Shown here one piece after another: positions 10,884 to 23,201 of a DNA stretch of 64,000 bases. The notes under the pieces were generated by a model that worked only from the letters and a program-made list of their open reading frames with translations, ran no database searches and was not told the DNA's origin. Origin of the DNA: Lolium rigidum (taxonomy: Eukaryota; Streptophyta; Magnoliopsida; Poales; Poaceae). The DNA lies in assembly GCF_022539505.1 (NCBI RefSeq), contig NC_061510.1, forward strand, positions 38,899,047-38,963,046, written 5' to 3'. The translations under genes and the position numbers were made by a program. Each line of letters starts with the position of its first letter. Position 1 is the stretch's first letter.

Positions 10884-13800
10884 TGTAACATCCCAAAAAT
10901 TCAAAACAAAATAAATGAATTTCACTAGTTCCAAATTCTGGAACCAACAAAAACTTTTATTAAATTAAGTTTGATACATAGTGATCTTGCTTAATTCTTG
11001 TGCTATTGCCATGATTGCTTGTTATTAGTATTTGAAATAATCTTAAACCCTAAACCCCACCCCTCTTTTCCTCATCCTAGTTAAAATAAAATAAAAGGAA
11101 ATTAAATAAGAAAAAGGCATATGTGCCTATGGCTATAATTATAAATCTTTACCCTAGAACTTTCCACTTTGTTTAGAGGTTTGGAAAACCTTCACCCACC
11201 TTACCTAGTACTCATCAAACCTAATCCAAGTTGTTTCCAAAGAAAATAAAAAGAAACTAAAAATGCCATAGAGGCATATGAGAGTAAAATGCAAATTTGT
11301 GAATTTGAGAAGATTGACCCTAGGACTTGTTGTGAATGGTTGGATCACTTCCATATACCATTTCAACACTCAACAACACCATTTGGGCCAATCCAAGTCA
11401 AATCAAAATTCAAATGCAACATATGCATAGAGGCATATGTGGCACTTAGCCATTTCACCAATTTTTGCCTTATGACTTTAAACCTTGACCAAAGGATGGG
11501 AAACCATCTCTCAACCTAAAATAACACTAAATTGACCCCAACCCATGTCCAAGTAAAGCAAGATCAACCATTTACAAGTTTAGTAAAATTTGACACCTCA
11601 TCTCTTATGTATTAAGGCCAAATTTGCAAATCTTTGAACAAGACCATTTGAATTGGGTTCAATGATCTTAAAATGTTTCTAAACTAATAAGAATCACTTT
11701 AGAGTCAATAAAAGTCAAATCAATTGGAGAGAATTCAAATGGTGAGATAATTCCATTTTTTTTTACTCACATACACTAAGGGCAATTTTACAAATCTTCA
11801 TATGAGTCCACCATTGCTTGCCCTATGGATTCTAAAACTCATATATAACAAAAACAAACACAAATGCATAAAAGAAACCAGATTAAAATCAATGGAAAAT
11901 TCAAAACTCACATACATGTGATAATGGTCACATGTCCCATTTTTATTTTCTTCACCAATTTGCCCCCATTTATCTTCTGATTCCTAAACAAAACTTGGTC
12001 AACTATGACCATGTCATCCAAGACCATATGAAAGTGAACAACTCTCATGTTGACCATTAGTGCTGATGTTGACCAGGTTGACCGAGTAGGGAGGTGACAA
12101 GTGGAGACTTTGAATTAATGTGAAGATCAACCCCATTTTGAAATCTCACAAACCTTCATCAAAATGGACACCACCACCACCATTCCATCACTTTAAATAT
12201 AAGAATGAAGTGCACCAAAAAGAATTGCAAAATTCCACAAAAAGTTTCATGCGGCCATTTTCACAAACACCTTGCGGGCATGATTCGGTTTTTGCACACA
12301 TGCTATTATCCTCTCGGTTTTTAGCCTCCACCCCTTTCCATTTGTGATCATTTGGCTCTCCTGCATCCCCTGCATCAGTTCATGTCCTTGCTTGTGTTGA
12401 TTAAAGTGAGGAGACGGCAAAACTTTGGCCATGCCGTGCACATGACACACACACAAGCCCTGATCCTCTACGGCCCTCCTCTCTCTCGATCATCATGTCC
12501 TGGAGCACGCCTTGTACTCGTTGATCATCACCCTGCCCAGCTAGAACACGCGCGACGCCCACATTGGCCAAACCAGGCGCGCCCATGCACGTCCAGTACG
12601 TGCCAGTGAGCACGCTCACCGTACACTGGGCACGCCAGAGCGGCGAGCCGAGCCATCGCCTCAGTCCTCCCCTACCTCCCTATTTCTGCATCAAGCACCA
12701 CCTCCCTCGCCTCTACCCCGTAGACAAGCTCCCTAGCTCGCGCTCGCCAGGACACCGTCGCCATCATCGACGCTCTGCCGCGCCCGTACTGCGAGTACTC
12801 GATCATCGCGAGGCACGCTCTCGTCCTCCCCTTGCTGCGCCAGGCACGCGCGGTAGCCTCTCCTAGCCGTCGCCTACCTCGCGCACCCCCTAGCTTGCCC
12901 CTTCGCCATCCAGAAACGCCACGCCGTCGACGACCCTCACAGCACCCGCCGGTCACCATCTCGCCTATAAATAGAGCCTCTCCCGTGCCTCAAGCTCCAC
13001 ACCAAACTTGCTCCCCTCCTTCTCCTGGACCTCCCTGACTCCTTCCCCTCTCCAATTAAGCCCTAGGCCACCGGAATTTCACCGGAGTCCGCCGCGACAG
13101 CAGCCAGACGGAGGCGACGACTCCGACCCCCTCAGCACCTCTCCCGACCCTCGTTCGCCTCGCCGTCGTCTTCCACGCCGAACGCCCGCCTCGCCGAGCC
13201 TCGCCGGAGCCCCAGGTATCCCCTAGCGACCCCCCTGGCCGCCGGTAGGGTTTAGACCTCGCCGGAGCTCGTCGCCGACGAGGACGAACCACAACCGCTC
13301 GATTCTCTTTTAATCCGAGCGGCCCGCGGCGCGCGTGCACGCTTCGGCGTTTTAAAACGCACTGACAGCGGACCCCGCCGTCAGGCCCCTCACGCCCACG
13401 TGGAAGCTCAGCTGGGCCGACCCATTTAACCTCTCCCGGGCCCAATCTCGTTTCCCGCCCGCTGTTTAAATTCAAATCCGTTTATTTATTTTCTGTGATT
13501 TTTGCTTTCAGATGCTTTGCTAGAAATTCTTTATCTCCAAATATACTGGGCCAAAATTTATGAAATGGGTATTGTTAGAAAGCTTAGAGTTTCCTCTATC
13601 CAATGTCACTGGCATCACTTGCAAATTATTGGTATAATTTAAATGATAAAAATAACAAGGCAGGGCCTTTTCTAACTTCAAATAAATACTAAAAATTATC
13701 TATAAATTATTTTGAGTTGATTCCAACTCTAATAATTCACATTTGACATAATCTAATTTTTTATGCAAAAATATAGCATAGTTGTTTTGCATGATCATGG

Positions 13801-15900
13801 GCTAGAATCAAAATATTGGTTATGTAGTCAATACTAGCCCATTTAAACTATTTCCAATTTTAGGAATTTAAACCAATGAGGTGTAGCACCTCATTTAAAT
13901 CATTCTCACAAGTGATATGAAGTAATGTGTTGACCTTTAAATGCTTAGGCTCATACTTGCTCACTTGTAGAATTTAAATCAACATAGTATTTAAATTGCA
14001 CTAGTTATTTAAATCACATGAGATGATGAATCTCATTTAAATCACTTTTCTCAAATACTAAGTGTGAAGTGTTGACCTTGGTCAACATGGGATCATCCTT
14101 GGTTATTTGAGAAGATTAAATCTTAAGAAGATTCAATGAGAGGAAATTATTTCTCCAAACCAAGAGAAACCCTAATTTCAACTTTCAATGAGAGGAAATT
14201 ATTTTCCTATTATTAAATAAGGAAAACCTAGCTTAATGTGTAAATAGATGTTAAGTAGTGATACTAGATCAATTGTGTGAGCCATTAAGGCTAGTTAAAG
14301 ACTGCCTAAGTGTTGTTTGGTGATTGTATCCTCGTATTCATTTATAGACGCTAGTACTGGAGACTATCAAGAGGAGGAGGTATTCTACCAGGAGGAAGAG
14401 CCAGAAAACTTTGATCACCTCACCAATCAAGGCAAGCTAATATTCTTGCAAGCTAACACTCTTGCAAGGTTCCCTTGTGCAAAGCTCTACAAGAGCAAGG
14501 CACCATTATCTTTTTATTTTATGCTTAATGCTCCTATCCCAAGTTTTTACTTTACAAGCTTTACTAAATTTTGTTTATCAAAGTATATTGTGGATTCCTG
14601 ACTCACTTAGTCTAGTTATGGAGTAGTGCAAGAGTATCAAACTTAGCCTATAGCAATCCAAGATACTTAGCATCCCTCATAAGTAGTTGCTAGTGCTAAA
14701 CTAAAATGGACTACTAGAGATGGGAACTTGTGAAAACCAATGACTTTGAAAACCTTGGAATGATGAGTCATTCTATTGAAAGATTTTGAAGGTGAATATG
14801 ACTGGTGAATGACTTGGTGAATTTTACAAAAACTGATGGTTGGGTTCGGATGCGATACCATTCCAATTTGAAAGTACCCCCACAATACCCAATATGGGTA
14901 AGGGCTTAACTAGAAATTTATGTGCTTTAGTATGGGTTCCCTCTAAACAAGCGTCATCGGGGTTAGGCTGAAGGCTGCCTCTACAACAAAAGAAGTGTCT
15001 GTGATATGATGTTAATATGAGGTGAATGTACGGCCCAAGCCACGTGCGGTTCCGGGTTGACTGCGGTTTTCACCGGGAGGCCAAGCTCATGGGGAGAGGT
15101 GCCTATACTAGAGTATGTAAGTGAAAGGTTATGGTTGGTAGTCCGCATACGGAGTATGATAAATCAGGGCCGATTAACCACGACGGATTATTGCAAATGT
15201 TATGGCACAAGTGTACGACCTCTGCAGAGTGTAGAACTATTCGAATAGCCGTGTCCACGGTTATGGACGGTTGGAAAGGCCATACTGTTCCGTCATCAGA
15301 ACTTTAAAAAAAAAATTTGAATGGTGACTTGTGATTTGAATTGAAAGGTGACTTTGACTTTGAATCACACCAGAGTTGTGGGAATGACACTAATGTTCTC
15401 ACTTGAGTTAGTATAGCAAATGAAGAGTCTTTTCTAAATGTTTATGAAATAAACTTGGCTTTATGCAAATAAACCTAGAGCTTAGTATTCCCTTACTAAA
15501 ATTGATAGTGCTTACACTAGTATTAGTTTGCGAGTACTTTAAAAGTACTCATGGCTTTGTCCCTGGCTATTCAAATGGCCGGACTATGAAGGTGAACAGC
15601 GATACGAGGAAGATGGACAGCGGGACGTCTACGACAACTAGGACCGCTCCGACGTCAAGCGTTGGCTCGTGGATTAGATAGCCACTACTACTTCGCTTCG
15701 CTATTTGTGATGTTCGTTGATCGATAGATCAACTACTATTGTAATATTGGATCATGTGATCTACCTTTGTAAGACGATTATGTGTTGTAATAAATGATGA
15801 CTCTATGATATTCAACTATTATGTCTCGCAACAACAATATTCCCGGGATTGCGATGTACGGCATAATAGGCATCTGGACTTAAAAATCCGGGTGTTGACA
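10884..15900 (+). repeat. 5' LTR (5.0 kb) of the gag-only Gypsy element
   Basis: The LTR has an AT-rich first part, a GC-rich middle (about 12400-13480) and an AT-rich last part. TATAAATA at 12966-12973 is a good promoter, which would put the transcription start near 13000. That leaves over 2.8 kb of transcribed LTR leader before the primer site. A plausible intron (donor CAG|GTATCC at 13216, acceptor TTTATAG|ACG ending 14347) lies in this leader. Short open stretches at about 14348-14601 and 15463-15681 look gene-like but start without a good ATG. Confidence 0.9.
12966..12973 (+). promoter_or_regulatory. TATA box of the 5-kb LTR
   Basis: TATAAATA followed by a GC-rich pyrimidine-rich leader; the same box occurs at 20241-20248 in the right LTR. 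It is the most convincing core promoter in the LTR and defines the border between the untranscribed and transcribed parts. Confidence 0.65.
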
Positions 15901-15903
15901 AGT

Positions 15904-15915
15904 TGGTATCAGAGC
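15904..15915 (+). other. Primer-binding site, tRNA-Met(i) type
   Basis: TGGTATCAGAGC just inside the left LTR is complementary to the 3' end of plant initiator tRNA-Met, the usual minus-strand primer of many Gypsy and Copia elements. Confidence 0.85.
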
Positions 15916-16132
15916 CATTGTTTGACCTTAGGAGACCCTAGTTAGAATGGACGTCTGAAAAACTTAGTTTCAAAAACCAATGAAGTGAATATTTGTGAAA
16001 ACCTATTCTTACTCTTATCCTTGAGATCTTTTTCAAAAATGAGAAAATCTATACTCTACTTTCTTTGCAAGCCTACCTAAAATTTTGCACACTTGACTAT
16101 TTCTTTAACTTACTTATCCTAATTGCTCACAG

Positions 16133-16608
16133 ATGGAGTACCAATGGGAGTTCTATCAGCTTGGTCCCGGAGGCGACCTAAGGTTCGAAAAGGATTTGAA
16201 GCAACTAGTGGACTATCTAGAACACCCGTATCCCGAGTTCTTCGGAATACCCCTCAACAACCACTCCGGAGAACCCCCTCGGTGGGAAGTTTCCACTGAT
16301 CTCCGAAGGAAGCTTGGAGCCCCGGTATGGGAAACCATCTGGTTTTCATCGTAACGGGAAACACTTGGAAGGAAGGACTGGTCAGAGCAATGCAAGAAGC
16401 AATTTTCCGTCTGTGCGGACAAAATGAGAACAAGATCAAGAACACTCGCTTCATCTACTACCCAAGACATGACCCCACCGGAAGACCAATGACCATGCCC
16501 TCACGTGTAGAGATGAACCCCTATGTAGCACACCAGGACTTCAAGATGTACAAAACCCTCAGGGATTTGGACAACGCCCTCGCCTCTCGCCAAGCACATT
16601 ACCCGTGA
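16133..16608 (+). pseudogene. Extra ORF upstream of gag (frameshifted), unknown function
   Basis: ATG 16133 opens MEYQWEFYQLGPGGDLRFEK and runs to about 16330. A frameshift then leads into LVFIVTGNTWKEGLVRAMQE and RLCGQNENKIKNTRF, ending DLDNALASRQAHYP with TGA at 16606. Combined length would be about 155 residues. It lies between the primer site and gag in the sense direction. I do not recognise a domain; there is no zinc knuckle, protease motif or membrane segment. The clean reading in two overlapping frames suggests a single recent indel in a coding sequence. Such additional ORFs are known in plant Gypsy elements, usually without assigned function. Confidence 0.6.
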
Positions 16609-16885
16609 AGACGAAGAATTCCACCCTAAAGAGTAGTATCATTTAAGGCACTTTCGTATGTGTGAGTTGTATCAGGATCCCCTTGTATCGTAGAGTGCAT
16701 GAATGGTTCTTCAAACCAACGGTGTGTTAGCTTTGTAATATGTGATGTTTGGTATGAATGAAAAAGTGTTGTTGGTTTTTACCCCCGCAACACTACTCAA
16801 GTTTTCAATTTATGAACTTCTTAAATTTTAACAAAACAAACCCTAGAAATTTCCCTCTTATCTTATCATCTACCTCAATATTCAG

Positions 16886-18088
16886 ATGGCCCCACCAACC
16901 CGCAACGCCACCCAGGATGCCATGATGCAACTGCTGCAGACGATGATGGCAGACCGGGAAGCCGAAAGAGCTGAACGCCAAGCAAACCTTGCCGCACTGC
17001 AACAGATAGCTCAGAACAATCAAGGCCACGGAAACCATGATCACCCTGGGTCAAAGTTGAAGAATTTTCAGAACACCAACCCACCGATGTTCAACAAGAC
17101 TGAAGAGCCCCTAGATGCTGATGATCGGCTCCGGACCATGGAGAACAACCTCGAAGTTGCGGGAGTTGAAGCCGCAGAAAAGTACTCGTTTGCCACCCAC
17201 TACCCGTCGGGACCTGCCAGAGCCTGGTGGACAAGTGCCCGTGCAATGAATACGGGACAGATGATGACTTGGGAAGACTTCAAGCTGAAGTTTAGCAAAT
17301 ACCATGTGCCCCAAGGATTGATCAAGAAGATGAGAGACGAGTTCCGTGAACTCAAGCAAGGAAGGATGTCCGTGGTGGAATACCGCGACAGGTTTCTCAC
17401 TCTGTCAAGGTACGCCCCGGATGAGACCGACACCAATGAGAAAAGGAAGGAGAGATTTCTGAACGGACTGCATGATGAGATGCAAACAGTGTTAGTGAAC
17501 ATTCCGTTCGCTGACTTGGAAGCCCTCGTGGACTCAGCCATACAAATGGAAGGAAAGTTGCATCCGGCCAATGAGAACCGCAAGCGCAGAATGATGAACC
17601 AGAGTGGACCCCACCATACCCAGAAGTACCGCAACAACTCCTCTGGAGGATTCACCCCCAGAAACAACAGGCCATCTGCTCAGACTTATCGCCCCAACTA
17701 CGCCAACAACAACGGAGGACCCCCGAAGCCCGGAGGCAACAACAGCAATAACAGCCACCACAACAACAACAACCACAACAACAACAGCAACAATGGGAAC
17801 AACACCAACACCAACACTGCCCCAATAACTGGAAGCAACACTGCTCCCGTCAACCCCAAGGACAAATCCACGATCAACTGCTATGAATGTGGAGTTGTGG
17901 GCCACTACTCCAATGAGTGTCCCAAGAAGCTTGCCAAGATTGCCGCCAACACCGCTGCACCTGCCCAGCAACAGCGTCGCTTCGCCGGTAGAAGGAACCA
18001 GAACAACAACAACGGCCGCCTCTACCACATGACTGCCACTGAAGCTCAGGAAGCACCACAGACCATGCCAAGTATGTCTTCCTGTTAA
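16886..18088 (+). CDS. Gag polyprotein with CCHC zinc knuckle
   Basis: An intact 400-residue frame starts at ATG 16886. An N-terminal helical stretch (DAMMQLLQTMMADREAERAE) is followed by the Retrotrans_gag domain, roughly residues 70-190, with the typical ARAWWTSARAM, WEDFKLKFSKYHVP and RFLTLSRYAPDE blocks. A basic Asn/Pro-rich linker comes next, then one zinc knuckle CYECGVVGHYSNEC at residues 332-345 (C-X2-C-X4-H-X4-C). Gag forms the cytoplasmic particle and packages RNA. The frame ends with its own stop and is not followed by a protease. It is the only intact retroelement protein in the 28-kb nest, which fits either selection on gag or recent insertion. Confidence 0.93.
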   Translation: MAPPTRNATQDAMMQLLQTMMADREAERAERQANLAALQQIAQNNQGHGNHDHPGSKLKNFQNTNPPMFNKTEEPLDADDRLRTMENNLEVAGVEAAEKYSFATHYPSGPARAWWTSARAMNTGQMMTWEDFKLKFSKYHVPQGLIKKMRDEFRELKQGRMSVVEYRDRFLTLSRYAPDETDTNEKRKERFLNGLHDEMQTVLVNIPFADLEALVDSAIQMEGKLHPANENRKRRMMNQSGPHHTQKYRNNSSGGFTPRNNRPSAQTYRPNYANNNGGPPKPGGNNSNNSHHNNNNHNNNSNNGNNTNTNTAPITGSNTAPVNPKDKSTINCYECGVVGHYSNECPKKLAKIAANTAAPAQQQRRFAGRRNQNNNNGRLYHMTATEAQEAPQTMPSMSSC

Positions 18089-18147
18089 TAAAATGCTCAA
18101 TCTCTCTTAGGAACCTAACTTTTGTTAAAATCTCGGGACGAGATTTG

Positions 18148-18164
18148 TTTAAGGGGGAAGGGTT
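18148..18164 (+). other. Polypurine tract of the gag-only element
   Basis: TTTAAGGGGGAAGGGTT directly precedes the right LTR. It is the plus-strand primer of reverse transcription and fixes the orientation of the element. Confidence 0.85.
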
Positions 18165-21100
18165 TGTAACATCCCAAAAATTCAAAACAAAATAAATGAA
18201 TTTCACTAGTTCCAAATTCTGGAACCAACAAAAACTTTTATTAAATTAAGTTTGATACATAGTGATCTTGCTTAATTCTTGTGCTATTGCCATGATTGCT
18301 TGTTATTAGTATTTGAAATAATCTTAAACCCTAAACCCCACCCTCTTTTCCTCATCCTAGTTAAAATAAAATAAAAGGAAATTAAATAAGAAAAAGGCAT
18401 ATGTGCCTATGGCTATAATTATAAATCTTTACCCTAGAACTTTCCACTTTGTTTAGAGGTTTGGAAAACCTTCACCCACCTTACCTAGTACTCATCAAAC
18501 CTAATCCAAGTTGTTTCCAAAGAAAATAAAAAGAAACTAAAAATGCCATAGAGGCATATGAGAGTAAAATGCAAATTTGTGAATTTGAGAAGATTGACCC
18601 TAGGACTTGTTGTGAATGGTTGGATCACTTCCATATACCATTTCAACACTCAACAACACCATTTGGGCCAATCCAAGTCAAATCAAAATTCAAATGCCAC
18701 ATATGCATAGAGGCATATGTGGCACTTACCCATTTCACCAATTTTTGCCTTATGACTTTAAACCTTGACCAAAGGATGGGAAACCATCTCTCAACCTAAA
18801 ATAACACTAATTTGACCCCAACCCATGTCCAAGTAAAGCAAGATCAACCATTTACAAGTTTAGTAAAATTTGACACCTCATCTCTTATGTATTAAGGCCA
18901 AATTTGCAAATCTTTGAACAAGACCATTTGAATTGGGTTCAATGATCTTAAAATGTTTCTAAACTAATAAGAATCACTTTAGAGTCAATAAAAGTCAAAT
19001 CAATTGGAGAGAATTCAAATGGTGAGATAATTCCATTTTTTTACTCACCTACACTAAGGGCAATTTTACAAATCTTCATATGAGTCCACCATTGCTTGCC
19101 CTATGGATTCTAAAACTCATATATAACAAAAACAAACACAAATGCATAAAAGAAACCAGATTAAAATCAATGGAAAATTCAAAACTCACATACATGTGAT
19201 AATGGTCACATGTCCCATTTTTATTTTCTTCACCACTTTGCCCCCATTTATCTTCTGATTCCTAAACAAAACTTGGTCAACTATGACCATGTCATCCAAG
19301 ACCATATGAAAGTGAACAACTCTCATGTTGACCATTAGTGCTGATGTTGACCAGGTTGACCAGTAGGGAGGTGACAAGTGGAGACTTTGAATTAATGTGA
19401 AGATCAACCCCATTTTGAAATCTCACAAACCTTCATCAAAATGGACACCACCACCACCATTCCATCACTTTAAATATAAGAATGAAGTGCACCAAAAAGA
19501 ATTGCAAAATTCCACAAAAAGTTTCATGCGGCCATTTTCACAAACACCTTGCAGGCATGATTCTGGTTTTTGCACACATGCTATTATCCTCTGGTTTTTA
19601 GCCTCCACCCCTTTCCATTTGTGATCATTGGGCTCCCCTGCATCCCCTGCATCAGTGCATGTCCTTGCTGGTGCTGAATAAAGTGGGGAGACGGCAAAAC
19701 TTTGGCCATGCCGTGCACATGACACACACACACGCCCTGATCCTCTCTGGCCCTCCTCTCTCTCGATCATCATGTCCTGGAGCACGCCTTGTACTCGTTG
19801 ATCATCACCCTGCCCAGCTAGAACATGTGCGACGCCCACATTGGCCAAACCAGGCGCGCCCATGCACGTCCAGTACGTGCCAGTGAGCACGCTCACCGTA
19901 CACTGGGCACGCCAGAGCGGCGAGCCGAGCCATCACCTCAGTCCTCCCCTACCTCCCTATTTCTGCATCAAGCACCACCTCCCTCGCCTCTACCCCGTAG
20001 ACAAGCTCACTAGCTCGCGCTCGCCAGGACACCGTCGGCATCATCGACGCTCTGCCGCGCCCGTACTGCGAGTACTCGATCATCGCAGGCACGCTCTCGT
20101 CCTCCCCTTGCTGCGCCAGCACGCGCGGTAGCCTCTCCTAGCCGTCGCCTACCTCGCGCACCCCTAGCTTGCCCCTTCGCCATCCGGAAACGCCACGCCG
20201 TCGACGACCCTCACAGCGACCCGCCGGTCACCATCTCGCCTATAAATAGAGCCTCTCCCGTGCCTCAAGCTCCACACCAAACTTGCTCCCCTCCTTCTCC
20301 TGGACCTCCCTGACTCCTTCCCCTCTCCAATTAAGCCCTAGGCCACCGGAATTTCACCGGAGTCCGCCGCGACAGCCGGCCGGACGGAGGCGACGACTCC
20401 GACCCCTCGGCACCTCTCCCGACCCTCGTTCGCCTCGCCGTCGTCTTCCACGCCGAACGCCCGCCTCGCCGAGCCTCGCCGGAGCCCCAGGTATCCCCTA
20501 GCGACCCCCCTGGCCGCCGGTAGGGTTTAGACCTCGCCGGAGCTCGTCGCCGACGAGGACGAACCACAACCGCTCGATTCTCTTTTAATCCGACGGCCCA
20601 CGGCGCGCGTACCGCTTCGGCGTTTTAAAACGCACTGACAGCGGACCCCGCCGTCAGGCCCCTCACGCCCGCGTGGCAGCTCAGCTGGGACGGCCCATTT
20701 AACCTCTCCCGGGCCCAATCTCGTTTCCCGCCCGCTGTTTAAATTCAAATCCGTTTATTTATTTTCTGTGATTTTTGCTTTCAGATGCTTTGCTAGAAAT
20801 TCTTTATCTCCAAATATACTCGGGCCAAAATTTATGAAATGGGTATTGTTAGAAAGCTTAGAGTTTCCTCTATCCAATGTCACTGGCATCACTTGCAAAT
20901 TATTGGTATAATTTAAATGATAAAAATAACAAGGCAGGGCCTTTTCTAACTTCAAATAAATACTAAAAATTATTTATAAATTATTTTGAGTTGATTCCAA
21001 CTCTAATAATTCACATTTGACATAATCTAATTGTTTATGCAAAAATATAGCATAGTTGTTTTGCATGATCATGGGCTAGAATCAAAATATTGGCTATGTA

Positions 21101-23196
21101 GTCAATACTAGCCCATTTAAACTATTTCCAATTTTAGGAATTTAAACCAATGAGGTGTAGCACCTCATTTAAATCATTCTCACAAGTGATATGAAGTAAT
21201 GTGTTGACCTTTAAATGCTTAGGCTCATACTTGCTCACTTGTAGAATTTAAATCAACATAGTATTTAAATTGCACTAGTTATTTAAATCACATGAGATGA
21301 TGAATCTCATTTAAATCACTTTTCTCAAATACTAAGTGTGAAGTGTTGACCTTGGTCAACATGGGATCATCCCTGGTTATTTGAGAAGATTAAATCTTAA
21401 GAAGATTCAATGAGAGGAAATTATTTCTCCAAACCAAGAGAAACCCTAATTTCAACTTTCAATGAGAGGAAATTATTTTCCTATTATTAAATAAGGAAAC
21501 CCTAGCTTAATGTGTAAATAGATGTTAAGTAGTGATACTAGATCAATTGTGTGAGCCATTAAGGCTAGTTAAAGACTGCCTAAGTGTTGTTTGGTGATTG
21601 TATCCTCGTATTCATTTATAGACGCTAGTACCGGAGACTATCAAGAGGAGGAGGTATTCTACCAGGAGGAAGAGCCAGAAAACTTTGATCACCTCACCAA
21701 TCAAGGCAAGCTAATATTCTTGCAAGCTAATATTCTTGCAAGCTAACACTCTTGCAAGGTTCCCTTGTGCAAAGCTCTACAAGAGCAAGGCACCATTATC
21801 TTTTTATTTTATGCTTAATGCTCCTATCCCAAGTTTTTACTTTACAAGCTTTACTAAATTTTGTTTATCAAAGTATATTGTGGATTCCTCGACTCACTTA
21901 GTCTAGTTATGGAGTAGTGCAAGAGTATCAAACTTAGCCTATAGCAATCCAAGATACTTAGCATCCCTCATAAGTAGTTGCTAGTGCTAAACTAAAATGG
22001 ACTACTAGAGATGGGAACTTGTGAAAACCAATGACTTTGAAAACCTTGGAATGATGAGTCATTCTATTGAAAGATTTTGAAGGTGAATATGACTGGTGAA
22101 TGACTTGGTGAATTTTACGAAAATCGATGGTTGGGTTCGGATGCGATACCATTCCAATTTGAAAGTACCCCCACAATACCCAATATGGGTAAGGGCTTAA
22201 CTAGAAATTTATGTGCTTTAGTATGGGTTCCCTCTAAACAAGCGTCATCGGGGGTTAGGCTGAAGGCTGCCTCTACAACAAAAGAAGTGTTGTGATATGA
22301 TGTTAATATGAGGTGAATGTACGGCCCAAGCCCTGTGCAGTTCCCGGGTTGACTGCGGTTTTCACCGGGAGGCCAAGCTCATGGGGAGAGGTGCCTATAC
22401 TAGAGTATGTAAGTGAAAGGTTATGGTTGGTAGTCCGCATACGGAGTATGATAAATCAGGGCTAGTTAACCCTGACGGATTATTGCAAATGTTGTGGCAC
22501 AAGTGTACGACCTCTGCAGAGTGTAGAACTATTCGAATAGCCGTGTCCACGGTTATGGACGGTTGGAAAGGCCATACTGTTCCGTCATCAGAACTTTAAA
22601 AAAAAATATGAATGGTGACTTGTGATTTGAATTGAAAGGTGACTTTGACTTTGAATCACACCAGAGTTGTGGGAATGACACTAATGTTCTCACTTGAGTT
22701 AGTATAGCAAATGAAGAGTCTTTTCTAAATGTTTATGAAATAAACTTGGCTTTATGCAAATAAACCTAGAGCTTAGTATTCCCTTACTAAAATTGATAGT
22801 GCTTACACTAGTATTAGTTTGCGAGTACTTTAAAAGTACTCATGGCTTTGTCCCCGGCTATTCAAATGGCCGGACTATGAAGGTGAACAAGCAAGTACGA
22901 GGAAGATGGACAGCAGGACGTCTACGACAACTAGGACCGCTCCCGACGTCAAGCGTTGGCCTCGTGGATTAGATAGCCACTACTACTTCGCTTCCGCTAT
23001 TTGTGATGTTCGTTGATCGATAGATCAACTACTATTGTAATATTGGATCATGTGATCTACCTTTGTAAGACGATTATGTGTTGTAATAAATGATGACTCT
23101 ATGATATTCAACTATTATGTCTCGCAACAACAATATTCCTGGGATTGCGATGTACGGCATAATAGGCATCTGGACTTAAAAATCCGGGTGTTGACA
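18165..23196 (+). repeat. 3' LTR (5.0 kb) of the gag-only Gypsy element
   Basis: This is a near copy of the left LTR, with small indels (for example in the T-run near 19037 and an extra TATTCTTGCAAGCTAA unit near 21727). It contains the same TATA box (20241-20248), GC-rich leader and putative intron. It ends GGTGTTGACA immediately before the second GTTAT. Confidence 0.93.
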
Positions 23197-23201
23197 GTTA
23201 T

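Larger units (their letters stand above)
10884..23196 (+). mobile_element. Gypsy LTR retrotransposon with 5-kb LTRs, gag-only (non-autonomous)
   Basis: The element is complete. The two LTRs (10884-15900 and 18165-23196) start TGTAACATCCC and end GGTGTTGACA. The target duplication GTTAT lies at 10879-10883 and 23197-23201. The primer site TGGTATCAGAGC (15904-15915) matches initiator tRNA-Met and sits three bases inside the left LTR. The polypurine tract AAGGGGGAAGGG precedes the right LTR. The internal domain is only 2264 bp and carries a frameshifted upstream ORF and a full gag, but no protease, RT or integrase. LTRs make up more than 80% of the length. Movement would need pol from another element. 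The two LTRs are closely similar, so insertion is recent relative to its host element. Confidence 0.95.

Noticed and set aside
11040..11070. CCTAAACCCTAAACCCC as telomere-like repeat
   Set aside because: Only about two units, inside an LTR, and present again in the second LTR.
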